Positions 36,407-45,672 of a DNA stretch of 64,000 nucleotides are shown one piece after another. The DNA lies in NCBI RefSeq assembly GCF_051859345.1, contig NZ_JBHYFV010000001.1, positions 186,001 to 250,000 of the forward strand, written 5' to 3'. Each line of letters begins with the position of its first letter. The stretch's first letter is position 1. The stretch comes from Marivita sp051859345. GTDB taxonomy: Bacteria; Pseudomonadota; Alphaproteobacteria; Rhodobacterales; Rhodobacteraceae. Position numbers and translations under genes: made by a program. The notes below the pieces were generated by a model. It was not told where the DNA came from, ran no database searches, and saw only the letters and a program-made list of their open reading frames with translations.

Positions 36407-37039
36407 TCACGCGGTCCGGCGCGCCACGATCGTGCGGCGGGGATCCTTGCCCGGGGCCATCTGGGTGTCGACGATGGTGAAACCAGCGCGAGTGATCGCC
36501 GCGTCCAGCTCGGCAATCGACAGCTTGGCAAAAAACGGAGCCTTGCCGATCACCTGCATCAGGGGCAACCCGGTCTGGATCAAAAGCCAGATCAGGTTGC
36601 GGCGCTCCGGCATGCAGAATGTTTTCGAGATGAAAAGGCCACCCGGCTTTACCCGCGCGGCAATCTCGGAAAGCGCATCATCCATGTCCTCCAGCAGATG
36701 CAGGAGGTTGAACGCCAGAACCATGTCGAACGGGCCTGTCGGGGCGTCGGCGGCATCGGCTTGCGCAAAATCAAGATTGTCGATCCCTTGATCGCGCAGC
36801 TTTTCGCGACCCTTGTCCAGCATCACTTCGGATACATCGGTCGCCACGATCCGCGCCACATGGGGTGCAAGCGCCAGCGCTGTAGATCCTGTTCCGCAGC
36901 CAAGTTCGAGAACCGTGTCCTGCGGTGTCACAAGAGCACGCACCTGATCCAGTGTCGCCTCATAGGCCGTCTGATTGCGGATCGGCGTCGCCGCGTATTT
37001 GTCCGCAATCCGATCCCAGAATTTCGCAGACTGATACAT
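36407..37039 (-). CDS. Class I SAM-dependent methyltransferase
   Basis: A 210-residue methyltransferase with motif I VLELGCGTGSTALAL (about 43-57), the acidic residue at the end of strand 2 (VATDVS) and motif IV (DMVLAFNLLHLL). The C-terminal half has a hydrophobic patch (NLIWLLIQTGLPLMQ), possibly membrane- or lipid-facing. The target is unknown. It lies 27 bases downstream of pheT and may be read from the same transcript. Confidence 0.85.
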   Translation of the reverse strand: MYQSAKFWDRIADKYAATPIRNQTAYEATLDQVRALVTPQDTVLELGCGTGSTALALAPHVARIVATDVSEVMLDKGREKLRDQGIDNLDFAQADAADAPTGPFDMVLAFNLLHLLEDMDDALSEIAARVKPGGLFISKTFCMPERRNLIWLLIQTGLPLMQVIGKAPFFAKLSIAELDAAITRAGFTIVDTQMAPGKDPRRTIVARRTA

Positions 37040-37066
37040 GGCTTGTCTTGCCCTCCCGCAAAAAGA

Positions 37067-39463
37067 TCAGCCGCGAAGCGTGCCGCCGGTGGCTTTCTCG
37101 ACCTTCTCGACGATCTTTTTGCCAACCGCCTCGATATCCGCTTCTTTCAGCGTTCCGCTTGTGGGTTGAAGACGGACGGTGATGGCCAATGACTTTTTGC
37201 CGTCGCCAAGACTGCCGCCAATGAATTCATCGAACACACGCACATCTTCGATCAGCACCTTGTCGGCGCCAGCCGCCGCATTCACCAGATCCAGCGCCGC
37301 AACCTGAGCATCCACAACAAAGGCAAAATCGCGTTCGACCGGCTGCAGATCGTTCAGCAACAATGCCGGTCGTGTCGATCCCGACTTGCGCGGAAGCGGG
37401 ATTTCCTCTGGCCAGAGCGTAAAAGCCACGGCGGGGCCTTTTACATCCATCGCCCTGAGAACCTTGGGGTGCAATTCCCCAAAAACGCCAAGCACCTTTT
37501 TCGGGCCCAGACAGATCACGCCGTGCCGCCCCGGATGCCACCAATCGCTGGCCCCGCGCCGGATCTGTGCCTTGGCCGGGGCACCCATTGCAGCAAGCAC
37601 CGCTTCGGCATCCGCTTTTGCATCGAACACGTCAACCGCCCGCGATGCGCCATGCACGTCTTTCGGGCTGGTGCGCCCAACCAGAAGTCCGGACAACATC
37701 AGATGCTGTTCTCCCGGCTCACTGCCGCTGAACGCGTGACCCAGTTCGAACAGAGCAAGATCCATGAAACCTCGCGCCTGATTGCGGGCAGCAGCCTGCA
37801 ACAGACCGGGCAAGAGCGCCGGGCGCATGTGGCTCATCTCCGAACTGATCGGATTGGCCAACATCGTCGCGTCATCACCGCCGCCAAACAGCGTCGCTGC
37901 CGCTTTGTCGATGAAGCTGTAGGTCACACATTCGTTGTACCCCAAAGTCGCCGCAGTTCGGCGTGCGGCGCGTTCGCGGCGCTGCATCGGGGACAGGATC
38001 GGCTTGGGCACTCCGGCATCGGTGCGCGCCAAAGGCTTGCCCTTGAGCTTTGTCAGCGACGCAATCCGCGCCACTTCTTCGACCAGATCGGCCTCGCCCA
38101 TCACGTCGGGGCGCCAGCTTGGTACATGCGCCAAGTTTCCTTCAAGCCGGAAGCCCAGCGCCGTGAGGGTCTGGCGCTGCTCGGCCTCGGGAATGTCCAT
38201 CCCGACCAGCGAAACCACCCGCACCGGATCAAGCTTGTAAGCGCGGGACGTGTCGGGAACGGCCCCCGCCATGATCATCTCAGACGCCTCTCCACCCGCG
38301 TGATCGACGATCATGCGCACGGCGTGTTCCAGCCCGATTGGTGTGAAAGCCGGATCGACACCACGCTCGAACCGATATCGCGCGTCGGAATTGACCTTCA
38401 ACGCACGGCCCGTATAGGCGATCTGGATCGGATCCCAATAGGCGCTTTCGACGAACACATCGGTGGTCTCGTCTGTGCAACCTGTTTCCTCGCCACCCAT
38501 GATCCCGGCAATGCTTTCGGGGCCATTCGCGTCGGAAATCACCATTTGGCCGGGCTGGAGCGCATAAGACTTGCCATCCAGCGCCAGCAATTCCTCTCCG
38601 CCCTGCGCGCGGTGGATGCGCAGATCGCCCGTGACCTTGGCCATGTCAAAGACGTGCAAAGGGCGGTTGCGATCGTAGGTAAAGAAGTTGGTCACATCGA
38701 CAAGGAAGTTGATCGGACGCAGGCCGATAGCGCGCAGCGAGTCCTGAAGCCATTGCGGGCTTGGCCCATTGGTCACGCCGCGAATGATCCGACCACAGAA
38801 AAGCGGGCAGCCATCCAGCGTGTCTGCGTCGATGATCACCTTGGTGTCGGCTTGGAACGACGCGGGCACCGGATCAAGCTCACGCGGTTTGAGCGTACCC
38901 AGACCACGCGCCGCCAGATCGCGGGCGATGCCCTGCACCCCCAGCGCATCTGGGCGGTTGGGGGTGATCGCGATCTCGATCACCGGGTCGACCTTTGACG
39001 GATCGTTTTGTGCCAGCCAGTCGATGAATTTCTGACCGACCTCACCCGAAGGCAGTTCGATGATGCCGTCATGTTCGTCCGACAGTTCCAACTCGCGTTC
39101 CGAGGCCATCATGCCGTGGCTCTCAACACCGCGGATGTTGCCGACGCTGAGCGTGACGTCAATGCCTGGCACATAGTCGCCCGGTTTTGCCAAAACGACC
39201 GTGATCCCCGCGCGCGCATTCGGCGCGCCGCAGACGATCTGCTTGTCGCCCTCTTCGGTCTCGACCGTACAGACGCGCAGGCGGTCGGCATCGGGGTGCT
39301 GCTCGGCGTGTTTCACCTTGGCCAGCGTAAACGCCTTGAGCCGGTCGGCCGGGTTTTCGACGCCTTCGACCTCAAGCCCGAGATCAGTCAAGGCATAGGT
39401 GATCTCGTCCACGGTCGCCGTGGTGTCTAGGTGCTTTTTCAGCCAGGAGAGGGTGAATTTCAT
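37067..39463 (-). CDS. pheT: Phenylalanine--tRNA ligase beta subunit
   Basis: A 798-residue subunit with the expected domain order: an N-terminal EMAP/tRNA-binding domain (about 40-150), B3/B4 editing domain (about 210-385), B5 (about 400-475), the catalytic-like core and a C-terminal FDX-ACB domain (about 705-798). It pairs with PheS as an alpha2beta2 enzyme. Its ATG overlaps the stop of an unusual gene lying between pheS and pheT (ATGA). Confidence 0.95.
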   Translation of the reverse strand: MKFTLSWLKKHLDTTATVDEITYALTDLGLEVEGVENPADRLKAFTLAKVKHAEQHPDADRLRVCTVETEEGDKQIVCGAPNARAGITVVLAKPGDYVPGIDVTLSVGNIRGVESHGMMASERELELSDEHDGIIELPSGEVGQKFIDWLAQNDPSKVDPVIEIAITPNRPDALGVQGIARDLAARGLGTLKPRELDPVPASFQADTKVIIDADTLDGCPLFCGRIIRGVTNGPSPQWLQDSLRAIGLRPINFLVDVTNFFTYDRNRPLHVFDMAKVTGDLRIHRAQGGEELLALDGKSYALQPGQMVISDANGPESIAGIMGGEETGCTDETTDVFVESAYWDPIQIAYTGRALKVNSDARYRFERGVDPAFTPIGLEHAVRMIVDHAGGEASEMIMAGAVPDTSRAYKLDPVRVVSLVGMDIPEAEQRQTLTALGFRLEGNLAHVPSWRPDVMGEADLVEEVARIASLTKLKGKPLARTDAGVPKPILSPMQRRERAARRTAATLGYNECVTYSFIDKAAATLFGGGDDATMLANPISSEMSHMRPALLPGLLQAAARNQARGFMDLALFELGHAFSGSEPGEQHLMLSGLLVGRTSPKDVHGASRAVDVFDAKADAEAVLAAMGAPAKAQIRRGASDWWHPGRHGVICLGPKKVLGVFGELHPKVLRAMDVKGPAVAFTLWPEEIPLPRKSGSTRPALLLNDLQPVERDFAFVVDAQVAALDLVNAAAGADKVLIEDVRVFDEFIGGSLGDGKKSLAITVRLQPTSGTLKEADIEAVGKKIVEKVEKATGGTLRG

Positions 39464-40140
39464 TGTGTTTCCATCCTCATATGGGGGCTCAACAAGGGTT
39501 TTGTCTCTTCAGCTGCACTGATGAATCGCTCCAACGGATCGCTGGGCACGCCAAATAGACCAGTTCCAAGCATACCGGACAATTGGCGGCTCAATTGGTC
39601 AACCATGCCCTGGTACGGGCTAGAGCCAAGAAAGAGAGCGCTCTGCATAGCGGTACTGCTTTTTGGCAACCTTCTTGGCGGATTGAACCGCCTTTCAGCA
39701 ACAAATTCCGAGAGGCCTTCATCCTTGAAAATCGTAGCTCTGAATTTCGACAGTTTTGTTAGAGCGTCATCTACTCGCGTGTCACGCATGATTGCCGAAC
39801 AACGCGCTCGACATAGGTCCAAAAAGTCGAAATCTTTCGCACAACTTCCAATCAATGCTTCTATCTCTACTTTCATTGAGCCATCATTGTTTTTCTTAAA
39901 TTGCCTCGCTTCACTTAAGGCTAGAGCAACGGATCGCTCCAACCGAAAAATACAAACCAGTGTCTCCTCAGCGATCTCAGATTTTCGAATTGCAGTCTTC
40001 TCTCTACGCCATGCGTTCAATTGATAGATTGCAGCAAGAAACCCACATATGATGGCTAGTTTCTCAAAAACTGAGAGAAATGGGACTAGCCACGAAAAAT
40101 CTCTACAGACATTTTCGCAGGCGGAGATAGTATCGTTCAC
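39460..40140 (-). CDS. AT-rich unknown membrane-anchored protein embedded between pheS and pheT
   Basis: A 226-residue protein I do not recognise. It has one probable transmembrane segment near the N-terminus (about 20-41, FLSVFEKLAIICGFLAAIYQ). A basic stretch and about 180 residues of charged, helical, Ser/Leu-rich soluble sequence follow, and the N-terminus has two cysteines. Its GTG start overlaps the pheS stop (GTGA) and its TGA overlaps the pheT start (ATGA), so all three are translationally coupled. Base composition is far from its neighbours: 39841-39900 has 19 G/C of 60. This suggests acquisition by transfer. Confidence 0.75.
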   Translation of the reverse strand: MNDTISACENVCRDFSWLVPFLSVFEKLAIICGFLAAIYQLNAWRREKTAIRKSEIAEETLVCIFRLERSVALALSEARQFKKNNDGSMKVEIEALIGSCAKDFDFLDLCRARCSAIMRDTRVDDALTKLSKFRATIFKDEGLSEFVAERRFNPPRRLPKSSTAMQSALFLGSSPYQGMVDQLSRQLSGMLGTGLFGVPSDPLERFISAAEETKPLLSPHMRMETQ

Positions 40141-41210
40141 CCACTCAGCCCCCCATGCAAAGTCGGCACATCCAGCGACGCAAACCCGTAATGGCGCAGC
40201 CAGCGGAGGTCTGAGTCAAAGAAGGCGCGCAGGTCGGGGATGCCGTATTTCAGCATCGCGATGCGGTCGATGCCCATGCCAAAGGCAAAGCCCTGCCACT
40301 GGTCGGGATCGACGCCAGCAGAGCGCAGGACATGCGGGTGCACCATGCCGGAGCCAAGGATTTCGAGCCAGTCATCACCTTCGCCCACCTTGAGCGTGCC
40401 ACCTTCCCACGAGCAACGGATGTCGACTTCCGCCGACGGTTCAGTGAACGGGAAATGCGAGGCGCGGAAGCGGAGTTCGACGTCGTCGACTTCGAAATAG
40501 GCTTTGACGAATTCTTCCAGCACCCATTTCAGGTTCGCCATCGAGATGTCCTTGTCGATGGCAAGGCCCTCGACCTGGTGGAACATCGGCGTGTGTGTCT
40601 GGTCGTAATCGGCGCGGTAGACGCGGCCCGGCGCGATGATGCGAATGGGCGCGCCCTGCTTTTCCATAGACCGGATCTGAACCGGGCTGGTATGGGTGCG
40701 CAGCACATGTGGCGGGCGATCATCGCCATCGGCGCGGTGCATGTAGAACGTGTCCATCTCGGCCCGCGCGGGGTGGTGGCCGGGGATGTTCAGCGCGTCG
40801 AAATTGTACCAGTCACTGTCGATCTGCGGACCTTCGGCAACCGCAAAGCCCATATCGGCAAAAATCGCCGTGACCTCTTCGGTGACCTGGCTGATCGGGT
40901 GGACCGTGCCTTGTCGGCGGCCCCGACCGGGCAATGTGACGTCAAGCCATTCGCCGCGCAGCCGTTCATCAAGTGCTGAATCCTCAAGCGCCGCTTTCTT
41001 CGCGGAGAGCGCCGAATTGATCTCGTCCTTGAGCGCGTTCAGGGCGGGTCCGGCAGTCTGTCGTTCTTCGGGGCTCATCTTGCCAAGCTCGCGCATCTTC
41101 AGGCTGATCTCGCCCTTTTTGCCAACGGCCTGCACGCGCAGTTCTTCCAACGCCGCTTCATCACCCGCCGCTGCAATCAGCCCAATATATTTGTCGCGCA
41201 GATCGTCCAT
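40137..41210 (-). CDS. pheS: Phenylalanine--tRNA ligase alpha subunit
   Basis: A 357-residue class II synthetase subunit. The N-terminal coiled coil (about 1-90) is followed by the catalytic domain with motif 2 (TSPVQIRSM and the VYRADYDQTHTPMFHQVEG stretch). Motif 3 is near the end (FGMGIDRIAMLKYGI). The ATG at 41210 has a GGAGGG site; the upstream open frame is not conserved. It is followed directly by the embedded unknown gene and then pheT. Confidence 0.95.
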   Translation of the reverse strand: MDDLRDKYIGLIAAAGDEAALEELRVQAVGKKGEISLKMRELGKMSPEERQTAGPALNALKDEINSALSAKKAALEDSALDERLRGEWLDVTLPGRGRRQGTVHPISQVTEEVTAIFADMGFAVAEGPQIDSDWYNFDALNIPGHHPARAEMDTFYMHRADGDDRPPHVLRTHTSPVQIRSMEKQGAPIRIIAPGRVYRADYDQTHTPMFHQVEGLAIDKDISMANLKWVLEEFVKAYFEVDDVELRFRASHFPFTEPSAEVDIRCSWEGGTLKVGEGDDWLEILGSGMVHPHVLRSAGVDPDQWQGFAFGMGIDRIAMLKYGIPDLRAFFDSDLRWLRHYGFASLDVPTLHGGLSG

Positions 41211-41462
41211 TTCACCCTCCGGCCCGTGTTGTGCTTTCCCTAGCCTTGACCGTGCAAGGACGCAAGCCAGCCCAAAAGTCAGGCAGGATTCTTTCGAGGT
41301 GGCACGGGAAAGTAACAGATACCCGGAAATCTTAGTGATCGGCAAAACACCGCGACATAGATGTTGACCCATGCACAAAATTCAGCAGAAGCTAACGATA
41401 TCACTGTCAATATGTTGAGCGAGAAAACGCTCACGCTGCTATTTGAACTCTGGGGGAAGAGC

Positions 41463-42617
41463 ATGTCGTTGAGAATTTTGAAGGAACATTTGCCGTGGAT
41501 CGCGCCAACCACCGCGATCGTCTTGGCCGCTACGGGGGTCATCAATCTGGGACCAAGGGAAAGCGACCGGGTCGAGGTCGCGTCAGGCTTTGAAGACGTT
41601 CAGGTCTCGCGCAATATCACGCAGGATCCCGTTGCCTTTGGCGACCAAAGGTCAACAATCGCGCCACAACTGTCAGGCAGTGCCGACGCCGTACAGGCGG
41701 CCGTCGTGCAATCACAGCGCCCGCCCGAGGTCACGGCGACCCCGGTTCAGCCGCAGAAGGTGTCGATCTCGCCCGATCCGGAAGTAAACCCAACCAACAA
41801 TCCCGGCGCGTTCTTTGCGGCGGCCCAGGCCAAGCTTGCTCAGGATCAATCCTGCGTCGAAGACCTTTTTAATCTGGCCGACCAGACGCATGTCTACTTC
41901 CCAAGCGGCGGCCTGACAGCCGAGGAATCCGGCATGGCACAGGCCCGTTTGATCGGACTCGTGGCCCAAGAATGTCATAACGTGGAAATCATCGTAGAGG
42001 GCCACTCTGATCCTTCGGGTGATCCCGGTGCAAACCTTCGGTTGAGCCAACAGCGCGCCGATGAGGTTCTCAAGCGGATCGCGGCCGCAGGCATCGACGT
42101 GACACGGTTCCGCGCGGTTGGGCGGGGAAGTCAGGAGCCATCGCAAGTGACAGGTCGCCAGTCCGCCGCCTATTATGACCGCCGGGTCAAATTCGTGGTC
42201 CGCGAAAAGGCGCAGACCACCGAGCTACCCGGCCTTTCACGCGCTGCCACAGGCGCAGTGTCCCCTTGTGCGGCACAGCTTCAGGCGGCGGTCCAACAGA
42301 CCAAGCTCTTTTATTCGCCGCGTTCAGTCACTGCCCCATCCGATGGTCTGCCAGCGGTTGTTCAACTGGTCACGCAAGCCACGGCCTGCCCCGACGCGCG
42401 GTTGCGTGTGGTCGGACAATATTCGGACGAGCCGGGTTCGGGCGAAACCCCGGCGACGGCACGCCTTCGGGCCGTGGCGCTGATGAGTTCTCTGGTTGGA
42501 GCAGGGTTTGACCCGGAACAGATCATCATCGCGGCCCATTCGACCCCGCAAGTTCTTGCAGGGCAACCCGGACTGAGCGAACGCCGGGTGGATTTCGACG
42601 TGATTTTCGAGAACTGA
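41463..42617 (+). CDS. OmpA-family protein with tandem C-terminal-type domains
   Basis: A 384-residue envelope protein. An N-terminal hydrophobic segment (about 10-28) acts as signal or anchor, and a Pro/Val/Gln-rich linker follows (about 45-125). An OmpA-C peptidoglycan-binding domain (about 140-245) has the usual VEGHSDPSG and LSQQRADEVLKRI signature. A second, weaker copy occupies about 265-384 (VVGQYSDEPGSG, ATARLRAVALMSSL, then SERRVDFDV). The start at 41463 is favoured by a GGGGAAGAG site. It probably tethers the outer layer to peptidoglycan. Confidence 0.75.
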   Translation: MSLRILKEHLPWIAPTTAIVLAATGVINLGPRESDRVEVASGFEDVQVSRNITQDPVAFGDQRSTIAPQLSGSADAVQAAVVQSQRPPEVTATPVQPQKVSISPDPEVNPTNNPGAFFAAAQAKLAQDQSCVEDLFNLADQTHVYFPSGGLTAEESGMAQARLIGLVAQECHNVEIIVEGHSDPSGDPGANLRLSQQRADEVLKRIAAAGIDVTRFRAVGRGSQEPSQVTGRQSAAYYDRRVKFVVREKAQTTELPGLSRAATGAVSPCAAQLQAAVQQTKLFYSPRSVTAPSDGLPAVVQLVTQATACPDARLRVVGQYSDEPGSGETPATARLRAVALMSSLVGAGFDPEQIIIAAHSTPQVLAGQPGLSERRVDFDVIFEN

Positions 42618-42646
42618 TTTCCAGGGCTGGAAAAATTCTGTCGGGG

Positions 42647-42672
42647 AAGGCGGTCCTTCGGGGCCGCCTTTG
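42647..42672 (+). terminator. Terminator of the OmpA-family gene
   Basis: A 10-bp stem (AAGGCGGTCC with GGGCCGCCTT, one T-G wobble) is capped by a TTCG tetraloop and followed by TTTGTCGTTT. It starts 30 bases after the stop. Confidence 0.8.
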
Positions 42673-42689
42673 TCGTTTCTGGCAGATTG

Positions 42690-43227
42690 GTTGATTGCAA
42701 GTGTCATCATGGCGGGACGCGCGAGCGGAAGCATGACGTGCCAGAAGATCTGGAGCCATCCGACCCCGTCGATGCGCGCCGCCTCCTCGATGTCCTGCGG
42801 AATCGCCTTGAAGAACTGCATCATCAGGAAAACCCCGATGGGCACCGCCATGCGCGGCAGGATCAGCGCGTGATAGCTGTTATGCCAACCGAAATCGGCG
42901 AACATCGTGTAAAGCGGGATAAAGACCGCCTGTTCCGGCACCATCAGCCGACAAGGCAGATCACCAGGATCGCCCGTTTGAACGGAAATTCAAGCCGCGC
43001 CAGCGCGTAACCGGCTGTAGTGGACACAGCCAGCACACCCAGCGTCATGCCAGCTGCGACGACCAGCGAATTGAGGAACCACATCGGTGTCTGACCGAAC
43101 GAAAACAGCGCCGCGTAATTGTCCCATGTAAACGGGATCGGGATCAGCCCGAACGCGGTGGTCGACGTTGTGCGGGCCAGAACCTAGTTTGGTTGAAACG
43201 ACAGGGATACCATCCAGAGTGTCGGCA
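42690..43227 (-). pseudogene. Decayed carbohydrate ABC transporter permease (MalG type)
   Basis: Conceptual translation gives a MalG-like inner-membrane permease in pieces: PTLWMVSLSFQPN, an amber stop (43184-43186), VLARTTSTTAFGLIP, ALARLEFPFKRAILVICLVG, then a one-base frameshift near 42952-42960. MVPEQAVFIPLYTMF and the EAA loop (EEAARIDGVGWLQIF) follow. The match stops near 42690, next to the OmpA terminator, so the C-terminus is lost. The N-terminal membrane segment is also missing because of a deletion that fuses this gene to the upstream permease. Confidence 0.78.
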
Positions 43228-43702
43228 CCAGCCAGACAATCGGCGATCCCTCAAAGCTCTCGGTGATATTGACGATCAATCCCTGACGCGGAGAGAAAAT
43301 GATCTGCCAGATCAGCGTGACCACCGTCACCGACAGGATCTGGCTGAGGAAGAACGAGCAAGACCGCGGCAATGCCTGTGGCGATTGCCGTCACCTTGCT
43401 CACCCTGCCCATCCGGCGAAGGAAGAACGTCAGCACCAGACCAACAAGGCCCAGCGCCTGTAACGCGAGGCTGGCAAAGGCCCCCCAGGTGATATCGCGG
43501 CCCCACATCACCCGTTCGTAATTGCGCAAGCCGACAAATTCCTTGGCGTCGGGGTTGAACGCGACGGCCAGCAGGCTCCAGTCGTGCATCGAAATCCAGA
43601 TGCCCCGAAAGAACGGATAGACGAGAAAAAGTGCGTAGGTGGCGAGGAACGGCAACAACAGGACAAAGGCGGCTTGGCCTTCCGTCAACGCGCCATGCTC
43701 AT
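43228..43702 (-). pseudogene. Decayed carbohydrate ABC transporter permease (MalF type)
   Basis: The intended start is probably the ATG at 43702 behind a GGGAGGAG site, but that frame stops after five codons. The permease sequence (LTEGQAAFVLLLPFLATYAL...) continues in another frame. A second frameshift lies near 43355-43365, after which SQILSVTVVTLIWQIIFSP reads on. At about 43228 the sequence jumps, without the usual last third, into the second permease. Several independent lesions mean the importer is dead. No binding protein or ATPase gene remains nearby. Confidence 0.75.
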
Positions 43703-43752
43703 TTCTCCTCCCTGACATACGCCCTCCCAAGCGAATCTCCGTAAATCTCTTT

Positions 43753-43767
43753 TGCTAATTATTAGCA
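43753..43767. promoter_or_regulatory. LacI-type operator candidate
   Basis: TGCTAA-TTA-TTAGCA is a perfect dyad with 6-base arms, lying between the decayed permease and the divergent LacI-family gene. A further half-like TTATTAGCG lies at about 43775-43783. It suits the binding site of the adjacent regulator. Confidence 0.5.
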
Positions 43768-43808
43768 GCAATATTTATTAGCGCCCCGCCGGGTGTAGTG
43801 TTCCCGAC

Positions 43809-44828
43809 ATGAGCAAGCCTGCAATCCCGTCCCGAGTGACCATGAAAGACATCGCCGCACATGCTGGCGTGTCACAATCGACTGTGTCCTTTGTTCTGAA
43901 CGGTCAGGAAGGAATGCGGATCGGTGCCGAGACCCGCAAGCGCGTGATGGATGCAATCGCGGAACTCGGATACCGGCCTTGCGGTGCCGGACGCCCGCCG
44001 AAAGAAGCCAGTCTGCGCACCATCGGCGTCATGATCGACGAGATCGCAACATCCCCGTTTGCAGCAATTTCCATCGAAGGCATTCAGGAAGAAGCCTGGA
44101 AACACAATGTTCTGGTCGAGGTGGTGATGACCGGTGGTGATCGAAGCTACGAAAACGCCACCTTGCGGAAATGGGCGCGGGATGGCGTCGAAGGTGTGGT
44201 CTACGGCTCTATCCTGACGCGCAGAGCCGAACCGCCAGAGGCGCTCTCGAAGCACAAGACGGTGATGCTGAACTGCTATGACGCAAAGAATTACTTCAGC
44301 TCGATCGTCCCTGCGGAAAGACGCGGCGGTGAGGCGGCGACAGAACTATTGCTGTCAACCGGCCATCGTAAAATCGCATTCATTTCCGGCGAGGCATGGA
44401 TGGAGGCGTCGGACCAGCGTCTGGAAGGGTATGAGCGCGCGCTGCGCAACGCCGGAATTCCGGTGAACCCGTCCCTGATCGAACAGGGCAATTTCCTGCC
44501 AAGCGGGGGGCGCGAAGCCACCCTGCGCCTGCTGGACGGCCCGATCCGCCCCGATGTGATCTTCTGTGCCAATGACCTGATGGCCGTGGGGTGTTACGAA
44601 GCGCTCAAAGAACGTGGCGAAGTGATTGGTCAAACCATCGCAGTCATGGGGTACGACGATCAGGAAATCGCCCAACATCTGTCACCGGCGCTGACCACCG
44701 TTCTGCTTCCACATCGCGAAATGGGCAACTGGTGTGCGCAGAAGCTGTTGTCTGCATCTCACCCCGAAACAGAACAGATGCGCCTGGAGTGCCCCGTGGT
44801 CGTCCGCAAATCACATGTGCGACCTTGA
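43809..44828 (+). CDS. LacI-family transcriptional regulator
   Basis: A 339-residue regulator. The N-terminal helix-turn-helix (MKDIAAHAGVSQSTVSFVLN, about 14-33) and hinge are intact. The periplasmic-binding-protein-like domain follows (about 70-335), with FCANDLMAVGCYEALKERG and AVMGYDDQEIAQHL near the end. It probably once controlled the adjacent sugar importer, now decayed, and may still control the isomerase-like gene downstream. Confidence 0.88.
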   Translation: MSKPAIPSRVTMKDIAAHAGVSQSTVSFVLNGQEGMRIGAETRKRVMDAIAELGYRPCGAGRPPKEASLRTIGVMIDEIATSPFAAISIEGIQEEAWKHNVLVEVVMTGGDRSYENATLRKWARDGVEGVVYGSILTRRAEPPEALSKHKTVMLNCYDAKNYFSSIVPAERRGGEAATELLLSTGHRKIAFISGEAWMEASDQRLEGYERALRNAGIPVNPSLIEQGNFLPSGGREATLRLLDGPIRPDVIFCANDLMAVGCYEALKERGEVIGQTIAVMGYDDQEIAQHLSPALTTVLLPHREMGNWCAQKLLSASHPETEQMRLECPVVVRKSHVRP

Positions 44829-44886
44829 GCTTGGTCCGCTTCGATGGTTCAGGCCAAGGCTGCAATGTCACTCTGGAGTGGGACAC

Positions 44887-45642
44887 ATGAAATTCTCGGC
44901 CAATCTCGGGTTTCTCTGGACGGATCGCCCTTTGCCGCAGGCCATACACGCAGCCAAGGCGGCAGGCTTTGACGCGGTCGAATGCCACTGGCCCTATGAC
45001 ACCCCCGCAACCGAGGTGAAGGCCTCGCTTGACGAAACCGGTTTGCCGATGCTGAGCCTCAACACGGTCCGGGGCAAACCGGGAGAAAGCGGTCTCTGCG
45101 CCCTGCCCGACCGCGAAACCGAGGCGCGCGCGGCCATTGATCAGGCCGTTGCCTATGCAAAAGCCATCCATGCACAAGCGGTCCATGTGATGGCAGGTGT
45201 CGTACAAGGCCCCAAAGCCGAGGCCACCTTTCTTGCCAATCTTCGCTATGCGCGGGAGCAGTGTCCCGAGCAGATCATGCTCTTGATCGAACCCCTGAAC
45301 CGGCATGACGCGCCGGGGTATTTCCTGCAAACGACAGACCAGGCGGCGGACCTGATTGCGACGCTGGATCTGCCGGGCGTCAAGATGATGTTCGATTGCT
45401 ATCATGTTGGCCGGACCGAGGGCGATATTGTCACCCGCTTTCAGTCCCTTATGCCGATCATCGGCCATATCCAGTTTGCCTCTGTCCCGGACCGTGGCCC
45501 TCCTGATCAAGGCGAGGTCAACTACGGGTTTGTCTTTGACCAGATCGCGGCGATGGGTTGGTCACACCCACTTGGGGCCGAATACAGGCCGAGAGGCAAG
45601 ACGGACGACAGTTTGGGCTGGATGAGACATATGGCCTCCTGA
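44887..45642 (+). CDS. Hydroxypyruvate isomerase-like TIM-barrel protein
   Basis: A 251-residue sugar-phosphate isomerase/epimerase family protein close to hydroxypyruvate isomerase (Hyi/OtnI type). The start MKFSANLGFLWTDRPL, the first Glu ligand (VECHWPYD), the second (LLIEPLNRHDAPGYFL), KMMFDCYHVGRTEGD and the final GAEYRPRG metal-ligand motif are all present. It lies 58 bases after the LacI gene on the same strand. It may belong to the same sugar or acid-sugar pathway as the decayed importer. Confidence 0.82.
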   Translation: MKFSANLGFLWTDRPLPQAIHAAKAAGFDAVECHWPYDTPATEVKASLDETGLPMLSLNTVRGKPGESGLCALPDRETEARAAIDQAVAYAKAIHAQAVHVMAGVVQGPKAEATFLANLRYAREQCPEQIMLLIEPLNRHDAPGYFLQTTDQAADLIATLDLPGVKMMFDCYHVGRTEGDIVTRFQSLMPIIGHIQFASVPDRGPPDQGEVNYGFVFDQIAAMGWSHPLGAEYRPRGKTDDSLGWMRHMAS

Positions 45643-45672
45643 CCCGACAGGCAGCGGCGCGGACGGCATCTG

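Noticed and set aside
37469..38998. 509-codon plus-strand open frame
   Set aside because: It is antisense to pheT, a full-length conserved gene. The translation is rich in His, Gln and Arg with no recognisable fold.
42324..42944. Minus-strand open frame ending inside the OmpA-family gene
   Set aside because: Only the upstream part (to about 42690) is permease sequence. The rest is read-through of the OmpA terminator and antisense OmpA coding sequence.
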